From positions 1 to 49,946 of the forward strand of contig JAFTZY010000081.1 in NCBI GenBank assembly GCA_017460955.1: DNA of 49,946 nt. Reading direction: 5' to 3'. A program made the position numbers and the translations under genes. Shown here piece after piece: positions 1-9,147 of the stretch. How positions within the stretch are numbered: the stretch's first letter is position 1; the number at the start of each line of letters is the position of its first letter. This DNA is from Oscillospiraceae bacterium. GTDB lineage: Bacteria > Bacillota > Clostridia > Oscillospirales > Ruminococcaceae. The notes beneath the pieces are model-generated. The model did not search any database, was not told the origin of the DNA, and worked only from the letters and a program-made list of their open reading frames with translations.

Positions 1-696
1 CTGACGGGCGGGACGCACACGCTCACGGAGATCACGGGTGCGGTGACGGATCTGATGATGGAGCGCCTTGGCGGGGAGCGGTTTGACTTTGTGGATGCGG
101 CGTGGTATGAAAACGGCGGGATCCCGGCGAGCCTTGTGCCCGCAGCCCAGGGGGACCGGATCCCCTGCTCGCTGCGGCAGATCACGGTGCGCGACTATGC
201 CGACGGCACGCAGGGGGTGGAGCTCACCTACGGCGTGACGCTGCGGGGGATCCCGGTGACGCCCTACCGTGCGCAGATGATCCCGGACACGGGGATGGAG
301 GGCGCGTCGGTGACGGTGCGCGTGGAGCGCTGGGGGTATGTGGATGCATACCGGACGGACTGCGCGGGGCTCCCGGCGTCGGAGGTACAGCTCACGCACC
401 CGGCGGGGAAGGACTACATGGAGGGAAGCGAGCTGTTGTCGCTTGAGGAGGCCTGCCGGATCGCGGACGACCACCTGACCGATCCGAAAACGGCCTACCG
501 TGTCCGGCTGCAATACGCCATCCTTGCGCTGAAAACGAATGATGTGATCCAGGGCCGCGTGCTCACGCCGGTGTGGCAGTTCGAGTTCTTCCACGAGGAT
601 CCCTATACATTCCAGCTCACGCCCCGGGAGTCCGGGGGATATGTGCTGGATGTGGATGCCTTGACCGGGGAGGTATACGGTTGGCTGGCGCAATAG
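1..696 (+). CDS. C-terminal part of an unknown protein (5' end outside window)
   Basis: The reading frame is open from base 1, so the gene begins upstream of the window; an internal GTG at 43 is not needed as a start. About 231 residues are visible, ending in TAG. The visible part is soluble, acidic and has no transmembrane segment. It ends in a stretch (around LTPVWQFEFF and GGYVLDVDALTGEVYG) of the kind seen in secreted or lipoprotein domains of the YycI/PepSY or DUF6034 type, but this resemblance is by eye only. It converges on cysK and is followed by a strong hairpin terminator. Function is not assigned. Confidence 0.6.
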   Translation: MTGGTHTLTEITGAVTDLMMERLGGERFDFVDAAWYENGGIPASLVPAAQGDRIPCSLRQITVRDYADGTQGVELTYGVTLRGIPVTPYRAQMIPDTGMEGASVTVRVERWGYVDAYRTDCAGLPASEVQLTHPAGKDYMEGSELLSLEEACRIADDHLTDPKTAYRVRLQYAILALKTNDVIQGRVLTPVWQFEFFHEDPYTFQLTPRESGGYVLDVDALTGEVYGWLAQ

Positions 697-731
697 CAGC
701 CCTTCTCCCTTTCCGAACATGCACAGAAGCC

Positions 732-778
732 AAAAACCCCCTCCCTCTCCCGCATCAGCGGGAAAGGGAGGGGGGTTT
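732..778 (+). terminator. Rho-independent terminator of the first gene
   Basis: A long C-rich/G-rich stem (CCCCCTCCCT..CCCGC / GCGGG..AGGGAGGGGG) with loop ATCA, followed by GTTTGT. A very similar stem is found at 47738-47792 on the other strand, so this terminator sequence is repeated in the genome. Confidence 0.8.
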
Positions 779-1090
779 GTATGAACGGCCGAAGCATAGG
801 CTAACAAGTCTGAGTTTCTAATCAAGCTGTTGAAACAGCATGATTAGAAGCGTGCGCTATTTTCGTCTCATGCCATTCTCGACGCCGCCTGCAGCGGCTA
901 TCAAACGATCGATGTGATCGATCGTTTGAACGAGAATTGGTATAATAGTATTCCTCTGAAAGCGCCTGCCGCCCCGGGGTGATACTTGTTCCCGGGAGTG
1001 TCCGGATCCCCAATCATGCAGACCCGACTTCCGTCGCACGATCAGCGGCAAAGCAAAATCACTGCCAGCGCGGGCTCCGCGCCTCCGCGC
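779..1090. other. Gene-free spacer with two strong hairpins
   Basis: No credible gene. It holds an inverted repeat at 817-848 (TCTAATCA..TGATTAGA around GCTGT-TGAA-ACAGC) and a perfect 13-bp stem at 901-929 (TCAAACGATCGAT, GTG, complement). Bases 843-858 (ATTAGAAGCGTGCGCT) recur exactly at 47517-47532. A GC-rich stem at about 1066-1091 follows the cysK stop on the minus strand and may end that transcript. A TATAAT at 941-946 has no matching -35 box. Confidence 0.5.
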
Positions 1091-2020
1091 TTATTCAAAC
1101 ATGGGGGTGGACAGATAGCGCTCACCGGTATCGGGGAGCAGTGCCACGATGGTCTTGCCCTTGTTTTCCGGACGCTTGCCGAGCTCAATGGCAGCCCACA
1201 GGGCAGCACCGGAGGAAATGCCCACCAGAACGCCCTCCGAGCGGGCAATGGCTCTGCCGGTCTCATAGGCAGCTTCATTCTCTACAGCAATGACCTCATC
1301 ATAAATGTCCGTGTTCAGGGTCTCCGGTACGAAGCCCGCACCAATGCCCTGGATGCCGTGACGGCCGGATACGCCCTCGGACAGTACCGGCGAGCCCTTC
1401 GGCTCCACAGCAACGACCTTGACATCCGGATTCTGTGCCTTGAGATAGGCACCCACACCGGAAACCGTACCGCCCGTGCCGACGCCGGCTACGAAAATAT
1501 CCACCTTGCCGTCGGTATCGTTCCAGATCTCCACGCCCGTGGTGGCCTCATGCACAGCGGGGTTGGCAGGGTTCGTGAACTGCGACGGGATGAAGCTCCC
1601 CTGGATCTCCTGGGACAGCTCCTGTGCCTTCTCAATGGCACCCTTCATGCCCTTGGCACCCTCGGTCAGTACCAGCTCCGCACCGTAGGCCTTCATCAGG
1701 TTCCGGCGCTCCACACTCATCGTCTCCGGCATCGTGATGATCAGCCGGTAGCCTCTTGCAGCTGCCACGGAAGCCAGACCAATGCCCGTGTTACCGCTCG
1801 TCGGCTCGATGATGACACTGCCCTCATGCAGAAGCCCCTTGGCCTCGGCATCGTCCACCATCGCTCTTGCGATCCTGTCCTTGACAGAGCCCGCCGGATT
1901 GAAATACTCCAGCTTGCCCAGGAGTGTTGCGCCCAGACCGTTCGCCTTCTCGAGTGCCGACAGATGCAGCAGCGGTGTACCGCCGATCAGATCCGTGACC
2001 TTTTCATATACCTTGCTCAT
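1091..2020 (-). CDS. cysK: Cysteine synthase (O-acetylserine sulfhydrylase)
   Basis: PLP enzyme that makes L-cysteine from O-acetylserine and sulfide in the cytoplasm; 309 aa, normal for CysK. The PLP lysine is K47 in NPAGSVKDR. The substrate loop PTSGNTG and the PLP-phosphate loop GTGGT follow, and the C-terminal half carries GISSGAA. Start chosen at MSKVYEKV because AAAGGAG lies 8 nt upstream; the longer frame (6 more residues) would begin inside the ribosome site. Transcribed from the consensus promoter at 2089-2117, with a dyad between promoter and gene. Lies next to metY in the same orientation but with its own promoter. Confidence 0.96.
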   Translation of the reverse strand: MSKVYEKVTDLIGGTPLLHLSALEKANGLGATLLGKLEYFNPAGSVKDRIARAMVDDAEAKGLLHEGSVIIEPTSGNTGIGLASVAAARGYRLIITMPETMSVERRNLMKAYGAELVLTEGAKGMKGAIEKAQELSQEIQGSFIPSQFTNPANPAVHEATTGVEIWNDTDGKVDIFVAGVGTGGTVSGVGAYLKAQNPDVKVVAVEPKGSPVLSEGVSGRHGIQGIGAGFVPETLNTDIYDEVIAVENEAAYETGRAIARSEGVLVGISSGAALWAAIELGKRPENKGKTIVALLPDTGERYLSTPMFE

Positions 2021-2053
2021 GATGATTACTCCTTTCAAAGCAAATAATTATCT

Positions 2054-2069
2054 AATTCCTATGGGAATT
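2054..2069. promoter_or_regulatory. Candidate operator in the cysK leader
   Basis: Perfect inverted repeat AATTCC-TATG-GGAATT, located about 13-28 nt after the expected transcription start of cysK. The position suits a repressor. Rrf2-family regulators such as CymR control cysteine genes in Firmicutes, so one of these is a plausible binder; this is inference. Confidence 0.5.
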
Positions 2070-2088
2070 GTATGCTTTTACACCATAT

Positions 2089-2117
2089 ATTATAGCACGT
2101 TTACCGTGCTTTGTCAA
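2089..2117 (-). promoter_or_regulatory. cysK promoter
   Basis: On the minus strand TTGACA (2117-2112), 17-bp spacer, TATAAT (2094-2089): a perfect sigma-A promoter about 70 bp before the cysK start. Confidence 0.9.
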
Positions 2118-2326
2118 GGACTATTTTCATGCGGGGTGCGGTGGGGGGCGCCCTCCCCCTACCCCCTCCCTAAAGGGAGGGGGAAAATGCGGGGGCTTCG
2201 CCCCCGGACCCCCAGCAGGAGCCTGCGGCCCCTGCACCCTGCTTTCGGGGACTATATCCCGGACCCGGCAGGGTGTGCGGCGCAGCGCCCCCTCTTTCCA
2301 GGAAGGCTGCACCGGACACAAAATTC
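2118..2326. repeat. GC-rich palindromic spacer between metY and the cysK promoter
   Basis: No gene. Contains CCCCCTCCC-TAAA-GGGAGGGGG (2162-2183) and, read on the minus strand, GGGGGC-GAA-GCCCCC followed by GCATTTTCC (about 2205-2182), which could terminate metY. Similar modules (GGGGGCTTCGCCCCC, CCCTGCACCCTGC) recur in the long palindromic elements and at the right edge of the window. Confidence 0.55.
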
Positions 2327-3613
2327 TTACTTTACCGCCGCAAAGCCATGCTCGAGGTCGGCGATGATATCGTCGATGTGCTCGGTGCCGATGGACAGAC
2401 GCACGGTGGTCGGCTGGATGCCGGCGGAGAGCAGCTCCTCCTCGGACAGCTGGGAATGCGTGGTCGATGCCGGATGGATCACGAGGGACTTCACATCGGC
2501 AACATTGGCCAGCAGCGAGAACAGCTCCAGGCTCTCCGTGAACTTCTTGGCGGTCTCCGCATCCCCCTTGATCTCAAAGGTGAAGATGGAAGCAGCCCCC
2601 TCCGGGAAGTACCGGTCATAGACCTCCTTGGCCCTGCCCGTGGCAAGGGACGGATGGTTCACACGCTCCACCTGCGGGTGGTTTTTCAGGAATTCCACGA
2701 CCTTCAGCGCATTCTCCACATGGCGCTCCAGACGCAGGGACAGCGTCTCCAGACCCTGCAGCAGCAGGAAGGAGTTGAACGGCGAGATGGCAGCACCCTG
2801 GTCACGCAGGAGCGTGGTGCGAAGCTTCAGGATGTATGCCAGATTCCCGCATGCCTGCGTGAAGACCACGCCGTGGTAGGAGGGATTGGGCTGGGACAGG
2901 CCCGGGAACTTGTCGTTCTGTGCCCAGTCGAACTTGCCCGAATCCACCACAACACCGCCCATTACGGTACCGTGGCCGCCGATGAACTTCGTGGCGGAAT
3001 GCACAACGATGTCCGCACCGTGCTCGATGGGGCGCAGATAGTAGGGGGTCGCAAAAGTGTTGTCCACGATCAGCGGGATGCCGTGACGGTGTGCGATCTC
3101 CGAAATGGCCTCGATGTCAATGACGTCGGAATTGGGATTGCCGAGCGTTTCAGCATACAGAAGCTTCGTGTTCTCCTGAATGGCCTGCTCGAAATTCTTA
3201 GGATCCGCCGGGTCCACAAAGGTGGTGGTCAGGCCCTGCTCACGCAGGGTGTTGGCAAAGAGGTTATAGGTGCCGCCGTACAGATTCGAGGAGGAGACGA
3301 TGTGGTCCCCGGCCGTGGCGATGTTCTGGACAGCGTAGCTGATGGCAGCGGAGCCCGATGCGGTGGCCAGTGCGGCGGCACCGCCCTCGAGTGCGGCGAT
3401 GCGCTGCTCGAACACGTCCGAGGTCGGGTTCATCAGACGGGTGTAGATGTTGCCGCTCTCCGTCAGTCCGAAGCGTCCGGCTGCCGTGGCGGAATCCTTA
3501 AAAACGTAGGAGGTCGTCGCGTAGATCGGCACGGCCCTTGCGTCCGTTGCCGGATCCGGCTGCTCCTGTCCTGCATGGACCTGGATGGTCTCAAAACGAT
3601 ACTGCTTGCTCAT
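2327..3613 (-). CDS. metY: O-acetylhomoserine sulfhydrylase (aminocarboxypropyltransferase)
   Basis: Cys/Met-metabolism PLP enzyme, 428 aa, the usual length of MetY. It joins sulfide (or methanethiol) to O-acetylhomoserine to give homocysteine (or methionine). The PLP lysine is K209 in SATKF, followed by the [10 protein letters not shown] segment; the VDNTFATPY segment precedes it. The C-terminal [12 protein letters not shown] and VRLSIGTEH segments are typical. Start taken at MSKQYRF: AAAGGAAG lies 8 nt upstream, and the 12 extra N-terminal residues of the longer frame cover the ribosome site. Its promoter has the same design as that of cysK, so the two are probably co-regulated by sulfur supply. 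Confidence 0.93.
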   Translation of the reverse strand: MSKQYRFETIQVHAGQEQPDPATDARAVPIYATTSYVFKDSATAAGRFGLTESGNIYTRLMNPTSDVFEQRIAALEGGAAALATASGSAAISYAVQNIATAGDHIVSSSNLYGGTYNLFANTLREQGLTTTFVDPADPKNFEQAIQENTKLLYAETLGNPNSDVIDIEAISEIAHRHGIPLIVDNTFATPYYLRPIEHGADIVVHSATKFIGGHGTVMGGVVVDSGKFDWAQNDKFPGLSQPNPSYHGVVFTQACGNLAYILKLRTTLLRDQGAAISPFNSFLLLQGLETLSLRLERHVENALKVVEFLKNHPQVERVNHPSLATGRAKEVYDRYFPEGAASIFTFEIKGDAETAKKFTESLELFSLLANVADVKSLVIHPASTTHSQLSEEELLSAGIQPTTVRLSIGTEHIDDIIADLEHGFAAVK

Positions 3614-3684
3614 GGTGCATCTTCCTTTCTGATCTTTCATATTTTTCATTTACTTCCCATTTTTACCGCCCATTCGCTATTAAA

Positions 3685-3708
3685 CCTATCTGTTAGCTAT
3701 GCTATAGG
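3685..3708. promoter_or_regulatory. Candidate operator in the metY leader
   Basis: CCTAT-N14-ATAGG, enclosing the smaller dyad TAGC-TAT-GCTA (3694-3704), just downstream of the metY -10 box. Its placement matches that of the cysK dyad but the sequence is only loosely similar. Confidence 0.35.
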
Positions 3709-3718
3709 CGTTGTCTAT

Positions 3719-3747
3719 AGTATAGCACGGTGCAGCGGGTTTGTCAA
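3719..3747 (-). promoter_or_regulatory. metY promoter
   Basis: Minus strand TTGACA (3747-3742), 17-bp spacer, TATACT (3724-3719). The stretch CGTGCTATA at the -10 region is shared with the cysK promoter. Confidence 0.88.
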
Positions 3748-4078
3748 TAGGAAAACAGGGATTTCCCCCATTCTGAAAAGCAAGAGGCTGTAATAGATTT
3801 TTTCTATAATGAATCTCTAAAAACTTTTTTAGAGAGGCGGGCGCGGGGCATAGCCCCAAAAACAGCCATTGGTATTTTCGTAGAAAAGATAAATGGGGCG
3901 TTATTAGAGTCGCCTATAGCTAAAGACTGTCTGCATAGCAGCGCTTCCCCTCGATCAAACGTGTTCGGCAGTCGCGCCGCAGACGGCGGGATCTCCGCGC
4001 TCCCGTCCGGGATTTTGTCTAAATATCACATTCCCCGCCCCTCCAATTTATGCGTTATGCCAAAAATCCGGCAGCCCC
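3748..4078. other. Gene-free spacer between divergent metY and hrcA promoters
   Basis: No coding signal on either strand. It contains an AT-rich hairpin at about 3814-3836 (CTCTAAAAA..TTTTTAGAG), a GGGGC-ATA-GCCCC hairpin near 3846-3858, and an isolated TATAAT (3805-3810) without a -35 box. No RNA family was recognised. Confidence 0.4.
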
Positions 4079-4107
4079 TTGACTTTTGCGGGAAATCGTG
4101 GTACACT
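4079..4107 (+). promoter_or_regulatory. Heat-shock operon promoter
   Basis: TTGACT (4079-4084), 17-bp spacer, TACACT (4102-4107), directly followed by the CIRCE operator. Confidence 0.88.
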
Positions 4108-4111
4108 AAAC

Positions 4112-4138
4112 TTAGCACTCAAAGAGTAAGAGTGCTAA
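4112..4138. promoter_or_regulatory. CIRCE operator
   Basis: Perfect match to the HrcA-binding element: TTAGCACTC-N9-GAGTGCTAA, placed at the transcription start of hrcA. It makes the hrcA-grpE-dnaK-dnaJ operon autoregulated and heat inducible. Confidence 0.98.
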
Positions 4139-4177
4139 CACTGCAACACATCAACTGCCAGAAAGGAGCGTATTCCT

Positions 4178-5230
4178 TTGAATGAACGGAAGCTGAAGAT
4201 CTTAGCTGCCGTAGTGGAGGAGTATGTGCGCACCGGTGAACCGGTCGGCTCCAAGGCGATCGCCGCATTGCCGGACATCGGGGTCTCCCCCGCGACGGTC
4301 CGCAACGATATGGCGATGCTCGAGCAGCTCGGATATCTCGAGCAGCCCCATACCTCCGCCGGCAGGATCCCCACCATCAGCGGCTACCGGCTGTATATCG
4401 ACAAGCTGATGACCCCTCCGGAGCTCCCCTTTGATGAAAGGGAGCGGCTCGATGCCATGCTCGCCGAGCAGGGCCCGATGTCCGAGGAGCTCCTGATCCA
4501 GAACGCCACGACCGCCTTGGCGGAGCTGACACAGTGCGCCGCGGTGGTCTCGGACTTTTCCCCGAAGTTCTCCGTGATCTCCAAGGTCGAGGTCATTCCG
4601 GCGGGCAAGCGGGTGTATGTCATTCTCCTCATCACATCGGGGGGCAGCATCAAGAACAAGGCGTGCCGGCTGGAGTTCGATCTGACGAATGAACAGCTTG
4701 CCATGTTCTCCCGGTACCTTGAGGAGCACCTCGAGGGCATCTCGGTCGCCGAGCTGTCCGAGGAGCGCATGGAAAATCTCACCGCTGCCATGAGCGCGTA
4801 TATGATGACCATGGCGCCGCTCGTGCAGGGACTGTGCGAGCTGTCCCGGGACCTGCGGCAGCATGCACTGACCGTGCGGGGTGAGCGGAACCTGTTCTCC
4901 TACGAGGATCTGGATAAAATGGAGGTCGTCCGCTTTATTGAGCACAAGGACGAGCTCACCCGGCTCCTGGACGATTCGTTCAGCGGCATCCGGGTGGTGT
5001 TCGGAGAGGGCGATGACAGCTTTGTCATCGGCAATTCGAGCATGATCGTTTCCAAATACCGGAAGGGTGACCACAATGTTGGTTCCCTCGGGGTGATCGG
5101 GCCGATGCGGCTCGACTATGCCAAGGTGATCCCCTATCTGGAATATTTTTCACAGAAAATCACGGACCTGATCTCCGAGGAGGAGGATCCGGCTGAAAGA
5201 GGTGAACCCGATGAACGAAATGAAGGATGA
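4178..5230 (+). CDS. hrcA: Heat-inducible transcription repressor HrcA
   Basis: Repressor that binds CIRCE and, in the known model, needs the GroE chaperonin to stay active. 350 aa, as usual. The N-terminal winged helix contains VSPATVRNDMAMLEQLGYLEQPHTSAGRIP; the IclR-like effector part follows. The start is TTG at 4178: AAAGGAG ends 9 nt upstream and the ATG at 4182 is out of frame. The last 20 bp overlap grpE, which suggests translational coupling. First gene of the class I heat-shock operon. Confidence 0.97.
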   Translation: MNERKLKILAAVVEEYVRTGEPVGSKAIAALPDIGVSPATVRNDMAMLEQLGYLEQPHTSAGRIPTISGYRLYIDKLMTPPELPFDERERLDAMLAEQGPMSEELLIQNATTALAELTQCAAVVSDFSPKFSVISKVEVIPAGKRVYVILLITSGGSIKNKACRLEFDLTNEQLAMFSRYLEEHLEGISVAELSEERMENLTAAMSAYMMTMAPLVQGLCELSRDLRQHALTVRGERNLFSYEDLDKMEVVRFIEHKDELTRLLDDSFSGIRVVFGEGDDSFVIGNSSMIVSKYRKGDHNVGSLGVIGPMRLDYAKVIPYLEYFSQKITDLISEEEDPAERGEPDERNEG

Positions 5231-5771
5231 GCTCCTCGAGGAGGAGCAGGACGAAGACCTGGAGGAGGACATCGAGGAGGAGGCCGCCCCGGAAGAGGAC
5301 GAGGAGGAGCGCGAGATCGCCGAGGATATGCTCGATGAGATCGACGGCTCGGATGCGCTCGAGGCAGAGCGTGAGCGGTATCTCAGGCTTTATGCGGAGT
5401 TTGACAATTTCCGCAAGCGCACGGCCAAGGAAAAGCTCGAGACCTATGGGGAAGCGACTGCGCGGACAGTCGAGCAGCTGCTGCCCGTGGTGGACAATTT
5501 CGAGCGTGCCGTGGAGGCACCGTGCAGCGACGAGCAGTACCACAGCGGGATGGAGATGATCCTCCAGCAGCTGAAAACCTTCCTCGACAAGCTCGAGGTC
5601 AAGGAAATCGACGCACTCGGCGCGGCCTTTGATCCGAACATCCACCAGGCCATCAAGCAGGCAGAGTTCACGGAGGAATACCCCGAGGGCACGGTCTGCG
5701 AGGTGTTCCAGAAGGGCTACATGCTCCGGGACCGCCTGATCCGTCCGGCCATGGTCGCCGTGGCATCATAG
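5211..5771 (+). CDS. grpE: Nucleotide exchange factor GrpE
   Basis: Releases ADP from DnaK in the chaperone cycle; acts as a cytoplasmic dimer. 186 aa. A very acidic disordered N-terminus (poly-Glu/Asp, about residues 4-50) is followed by the long dimer helix (ERYLRLYAEFDNFRKRT) and the C-terminal beta domain ending in GYMLRDRLIRPAMVAV. Start taken at ATG 5211, with GAGG 8 nt upstream; a GTG at 5202 would sit on the ribosome site. It overlaps the end of hrcA. Confidence 0.95.
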   Translation: MNEMKDELLEEEQDEDLEEDIEEEAAPEEDEEEREIAEDMLDEIDGSDALEAERERYLRLYAEFDNFRKRTAKEKLETYGEATARTVEQLLPVVDNFERAVEAPCSDEQYHSGMEMILQQLKTFLDKLEVKEIDALGAAFDPNIHQAIKQAEFTEEYPEGTVCEVFQKGYMLRDRLIRPAMVAVAS

Positions 5772-5795
5772 CCGCCCATTCCGTCACAGCAGCTA

Positions 5796-5816
5796 CATAC
5801 GGCAGAGAGCCGTATG
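5796..5816 (+). other. Intercistronic hairpin between grpE and dnaK
   Basis: CATACGGC-AGAGA-GCCGTATG, a perfect 8-bp stem without a T tract, 45 bp before dnaK. It could mark an mRNA processing or stability point that raises dnaK over the upstream genes. A TATAAT (5834-5839) downstream has no -35 partner. Confidence 0.45.
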
Positions 5817-5860
5817 ATGCACCATACACCATATATAATAAGAGAAGGGAAGCATGACTT

Positions 5861-7693
5861 ATGAGCAAAATTATTGGTATCGATCTGGGAACCACCAACT
5901 CCTGCGTTGCCGTTGTAGAGGGCGGTAATGCCGTTGTCATCCCGAATGCGGAGGGTGCCAGGACCACCCCGTCCGTTGTTGCATTTTCCAAGACCGGTGA
6001 GCGTCTGGTCGGCAAGGTCGCCAAGAACCAGGCCATCACCAATCCCGATAAGACCATCAGCTCCATCAAGCGCCACATGGGCAGCAACTACAAGGTGGAC
6101 ATCGACGGCAAGAAGTACACCCCGCAGGAGATCTCCGCGATGATCCTGCAAAAGCTCAAGTCCGATGCAGAGGCCTATCTGGGTGAGACGGTCAACGAGG
6201 CTGTCATCACGGTACCGGCCTACTTCACCGATGCACAGCGTCAGGCCACCAAGGATGCCGGCCAGATCGCAGGCCTTGTGGTCAAGCGTATCATCAACGA
6301 GCCGACAGCCGCCGCACTGTCCTACGGCATCGACAAGGAGGAGGACCAGAAGGTCATGGTCTATGACCTGGGCGGCGGTACCTTCGATGTCTCCATCATT
6401 GAGATGGGCGAGGGCTTCCAGCAGGTCGTTGCCACGGCCGGCAACAACCACCTGGGCGGCGACGATTTCGACCAGCGCATCATCAACTGGATGGTGGCTG
6501 AATTCAAGAGCGAGCAGGGCATCGACCTGTCCGCCGACAAGATGGTGATGCAGCGTCTGAAGGATGCTGCCGAGACAGCCAAGATCGAGCTGTCCGCCAC
6601 CCCCACCACGAACATCAACCTGCCGTTCATCACGGCCGATGCCAACGGTCCGAAGCATCTGAACATGACTCTGACACAGGCCAAGTTCAACGAGCTGACT
6701 GCGGACCTCGTGCAGTCCACGATGGAGCCGGTGCGTCAGGCACTGTCCGACAGCGGCATGAGCGCCTCCGAGCTTGACAAGGTACTGATGGTCGGCGGTT
6801 CCTCGAGAATTCCGGCTGTACAGGAGGCTGTCAAGAAGCTCATCGGCAAGGATCCGTTCAAGGGCATCAACCCGGATGAGTGCGTGGCACTCGGTGCGGC
6901 GCTCCAGGGCGGCGTGCTCGGCGGCGATGTCAAGGAGGGTCTGATGCTCCTGGATGTCACCCCCCTGTCCCTGGGTATCGAGACCGCAGGCGGTGTCTGC
7001 ACGAAGATGATCCCGAGAAACACGACCATCCCGACCAAGAAGTCCGAGGTGTTCTCCACCTATGCCGACAACCAGCCGGCTGTGGACATCAACGTACTCC
7101 AGGGTGAGCGTGAATTTGCCCGCGACAACAAGCAGCTGGGTACCTTCCGTCTGGACGGCATTGCACCGGCCATGCGCGGTGTGCCGAGGATCGAAGTGAC
7201 CTTCGACATCGACAGAAACGGTATCGTCCATGTATCCGCCAAGGATCTGGGCACGGGCAAGGAGCAGAACATTTCCATCACCGCATCGACGAACATGTCC
7301 AAGGAGGATATTGACAAGGCTGTCAAGGAAGCCGAGCAGTATGCCGAGGAGGACAAGAAGCGCCGTGAAGAGGTGGACACCAAGAACCAGGCCGAGAACA
7401 TGGTGCTCCAGAGCGAGAACACCCTCAAGGAGCTGGGCGACAAGGTGCCCGAGGCCGATGCTGCGGACATCCGTGCGAAGGCTGCGGACCTCAAGACGGC
7501 TGTGGATGCCAATGACACCCAGGCCATGAAGGACAAGATGGATGTCCTCCAGAAGGCACTGTACGAGGTAGGCGCAAAGCTCTACCAGCAGCCCGGTGCA
7601 GCTCCCGGTGCAGAGGCAGCCGGTGCAGCACAGGAGGAGGCACCGAATGCCGGCGGTGACGATGTGATCGACGCCGACTTCACCGAGGCATAA
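5861..7693 (+). CDS. dnaK: Chaperone protein DnaK (Hsp70)
   Basis: ATP-dependent chaperone. 610 aa. The N-terminal actin-like ATPase domain begins [15 protein letters not shown]; the phosphate-2 motif is [13 protein letters not shown] and the adenosine motif [14 protein letters not shown]. The substrate-binding domain starts near [14 protein letters not shown], and the C-terminal lid ends in an Ala/Gly-rich tail with [10 protein letters not shown]. Ribosome site AGAAGGGAAG upstream. Its partner genes grpE and dnaJ flank it under the CIRCE promoter. Confidence 0.98.
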   Translation: MSKIIGIDLGTTNSCVAVVEGGNAVVIPNAEGARTTPSVVAFSKTGERLVGKVAKNQAITNPDKTISSIKRHMGSNYKVDIDGKKYTPQEISAMILQKLKSDAEAYLGETVNEAVITVPAYFTDAQRQATKDAGQIAGLVVKRIINEPTAAALSYGIDKEEDQKVMVYDLGGGTFDVSIIEMGEGFQQVVATAGNNHLGGDDFDQRIINWMVAEFKSEQGIDLSADKMVMQRLKDAAETAKIELSATPTTNINLPFITADANGPKHLNMTLTQAKFNELTADLVQSTMEPVRQALSDSGMSASELDKVLMVGGSSRIPAVQEAVKKLIGKDPFKGINPDECVALGAALQGGVLGGDVKEGLMLLDVTPLSLGIETAGGVCTKMIPRNTTIPTKKSEVFSTYADNQPAVDINVLQGEREFARDNKQLGTFRLDGIAPAMRGVPRIEVTFDIDRNGIVHVSAKDLGTGKEQNISITASTNMSKEDIDKAVKEAEQYAEEDKKRREEVDTKNQAENMVLQSENTLKELGDKVPEADAADIRAKAADLKTAVDANDTQAMKDKMDVLQKALYEVGAKLYQQPGAAPGAEAAGAAQEEAPNAGGDDVIDADFTEA

Positions 7694-7714
7694 ACCGCAG
7701 AACAAGCGCATATA

Positions 7715-7750
7715 CCGGCAGGGGCGGAGTTTCTTCGCCCCCATCGCCGG
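7715..7750 (+). other. Hairpin between dnaK and dnaJ
   Basis: CCGGC-A-GGGGCG..CGCCCC..GCCGG, two stacked stems followed only by TTATTG. It is a weak terminator at best and may lower dnaJ expression relative to dnaK. Confidence 0.45.
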
Positions 7751-7796
7751 TTATTGAAATGTAGGAAAGGAGCGCCGCATCCGGCGGCGGAGGAAT

Positions 7797-8942
7797 ATGG
7801 CTGACAAACGTGATTATTATGAGGTCTTAGGACTGCAAAAGGGTGCCGGGGAGGAAGAGATCAAGAAGGCCTACCGCAACATGGCACGCAAATACCATCC
7901 GGACCTGCATCCTGACAATGTCGAGGAATGCGAGGAAAAGATGAAGGAGATCAACGAGGCCTATGCCGTACTGTCGGATCCGGAGAAGCGCCAGCGTTAT
8001 GACCAGTTCGGGCATGACGGTCTGGATGCATCGGGCGGCTTTGACGGCTTTGCGGGCGGCTATGCCGGGGACATGGGGGACATTTTCGAGAACCTGTTCA
8101 GCGGCATTTTCGGCGGCGGCGGAGCCTACCGGAGCAATTCGGCCAATGCGCCCCGGCGCGGCAAGGACATCAACTACGGCATCAGCATCAGCTTCATGGA
8201 GGCATGCACGGGCAAATCCGAGGAGATCACGATCACCCATCAGGAGCGCTGTGCCGCCTGCAACGGCACGGGTGCGGAGCCCGGGACCTCATCGGAGGCC
8301 TGTCCGGACTGCCACGGCCGCGGCAGCATCAAGGTGACGCAGCAGACGCCCCTGGGTTCGATCTCATCCACAAGGCCGTGTCCGCACTGCGGCGGCAAGG
8401 GAACGATCATCAAGAGCCCGTGCCAGAAGTGCCGCGGTGTAGGCCGTGTGCGTGTACAGAAGCGTGTATCGATCAATGTACCGGCGGGTATTGACGACGG
8501 GCAGACCCTGCGTGTCTCCGGAGAAGGGGACAGCGGTCTGAACGGCGGCCCGAACGGCAATCTGAATGTGAACGTGAGTGTCCGTCCGCATCCGATCTTC
8601 ACCCGTGAGGGGTACGATGTGCATTGTGAGATCCCGATCACCTATGCACAGGCGGTGATGGGGGAGGAGATCACGGTGCCGACGATCGACGGCAATGTGA
8701 AATTCAACATCCCGGAGGGCACACAGAACGGGACCCGGCATCGTCTCAAGGGCAAGGGCATCAAGCGTTTGCAGCGTGAGGGACGCGGGGACCAGTATGT
8801 CCGGCTGTACATTGAGGTACCCAAGAATTTGACCAAGAAGCAGAAGGAGCTGCTCAAAAGCTTTGAGGACTCCCTCTCCGAGAAGAACTATGCCAAGCGC
8901 GGCACCTTCTTCGGCAAGCTCCGCGAACTGTTCGGCCAATGA
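7797..8942 (+). CDS. dnaJ: Chaperone protein DnaJ (Hsp40)
   Basis: Co-chaperone that stimulates DnaK ATPase and delivers clients. 381 aa, full length. J domain with HPD at 34-36; a Gly/Phe-rich linker (about 70-115); four zinc motifs CAACNGTG, CPDCHGRG, CPHCGGKG and CQKCRGVG; then the C-terminal substrate and dimer domains. GGAGG is only about 3-4 nt from ATG 7797, a short spacing. Last gene of the heat-shock operon. Confidence 0.97.
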   Translation: MADKRDYYEVLGLQKGAGEEEIKKAYRNMARKYHPDLHPDNVEECEEKMKEINEAYAVLSDPEKRQRYDQFGHDGLDASGGFDGFAGGYAGDMGDIFENLFSGIFGGGGAYRSNSANAPRRGKDINYGISISFMEACTGKSEEITITHQERCAACNGTGAEPGTSSEACPDCHGRGSIKVTQQTPLGSISSTRPCPHCGGKGTIIKSPCQKCRGVGRVRVQKRVSINVPAGIDDGQTLRVSGEGDSGLNGGPNGNLNVNVSVRPHPIFTREGYDVHCEIPITYAQAVMGEEITVPTIDGNVKFNIPEGTQNGTRHRLKGKGIKRLQREGRGDQYVRLYIEVPKNLTKKQKELLKSFEDSLSEKNYAKRGTFFGKLRELFGQ

Positions 8943-8959
8943 GCGCCCCATAAAAACAG

Positions 8960-8993
8960 AAAATGCAGCAAAGCGATCGCTTTGCTGCATTTT
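8960..8993. terminator. Bidirectional terminator of dnaJ
   Basis: A perfect palindrome of 17-bp arms (AAAATGCAGCAAAGCGA and its complement) ending in T-rich sequence on the plus strand. It may also stop metG transcripts coming from the right. Confidence 0.88.
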
Positions 8994-9046
8994 CTTTTAC
9001 TCATCTGCCGACCTTTGACCGCCTTATGGCGGTCATTGGGAGGCAG

Positions 9047-9137
9047 CTCAAAAGTTTTTTGCTCCAGCTTTTTTTCAAAAAAGCTGGTCAGAGTCCAGAG
9101 GTGAAACCTCTGGTCGCTCGCCGCAGCGAGCGAAATC
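9047..9137 (-). repeat. Multi-hairpin repeat, copy A1
   Basis: Reverse orientation of the ~100-bp element also found at 13652-13752 and 15792-15893. It holds three stems: GCTCG..CGAGC, CCAGAGG-TTTC-CCTCTGG (read on the minus strand) and CCAGCTTTTT..AAAAAGCTGG. It lies between the dnaJ terminator and the metG stop. Confidence 0.85.
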
Positions 9138-9147
9138 TCTTTCCTGC

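Noticed and set aside
2021-2117. Riboswitch or T-box before cysK or metY
   Set aside because: The leaders are about 60-100 nt and lack the T-box sequence or S-box stems; only simple dyads are present.
5717-7744. 675-aa minus-strand open frame opposite dnaK
   Set aside because: Same effect; DnaK is certain, and the antisense frame runs across the grpE-dnaK boundary.
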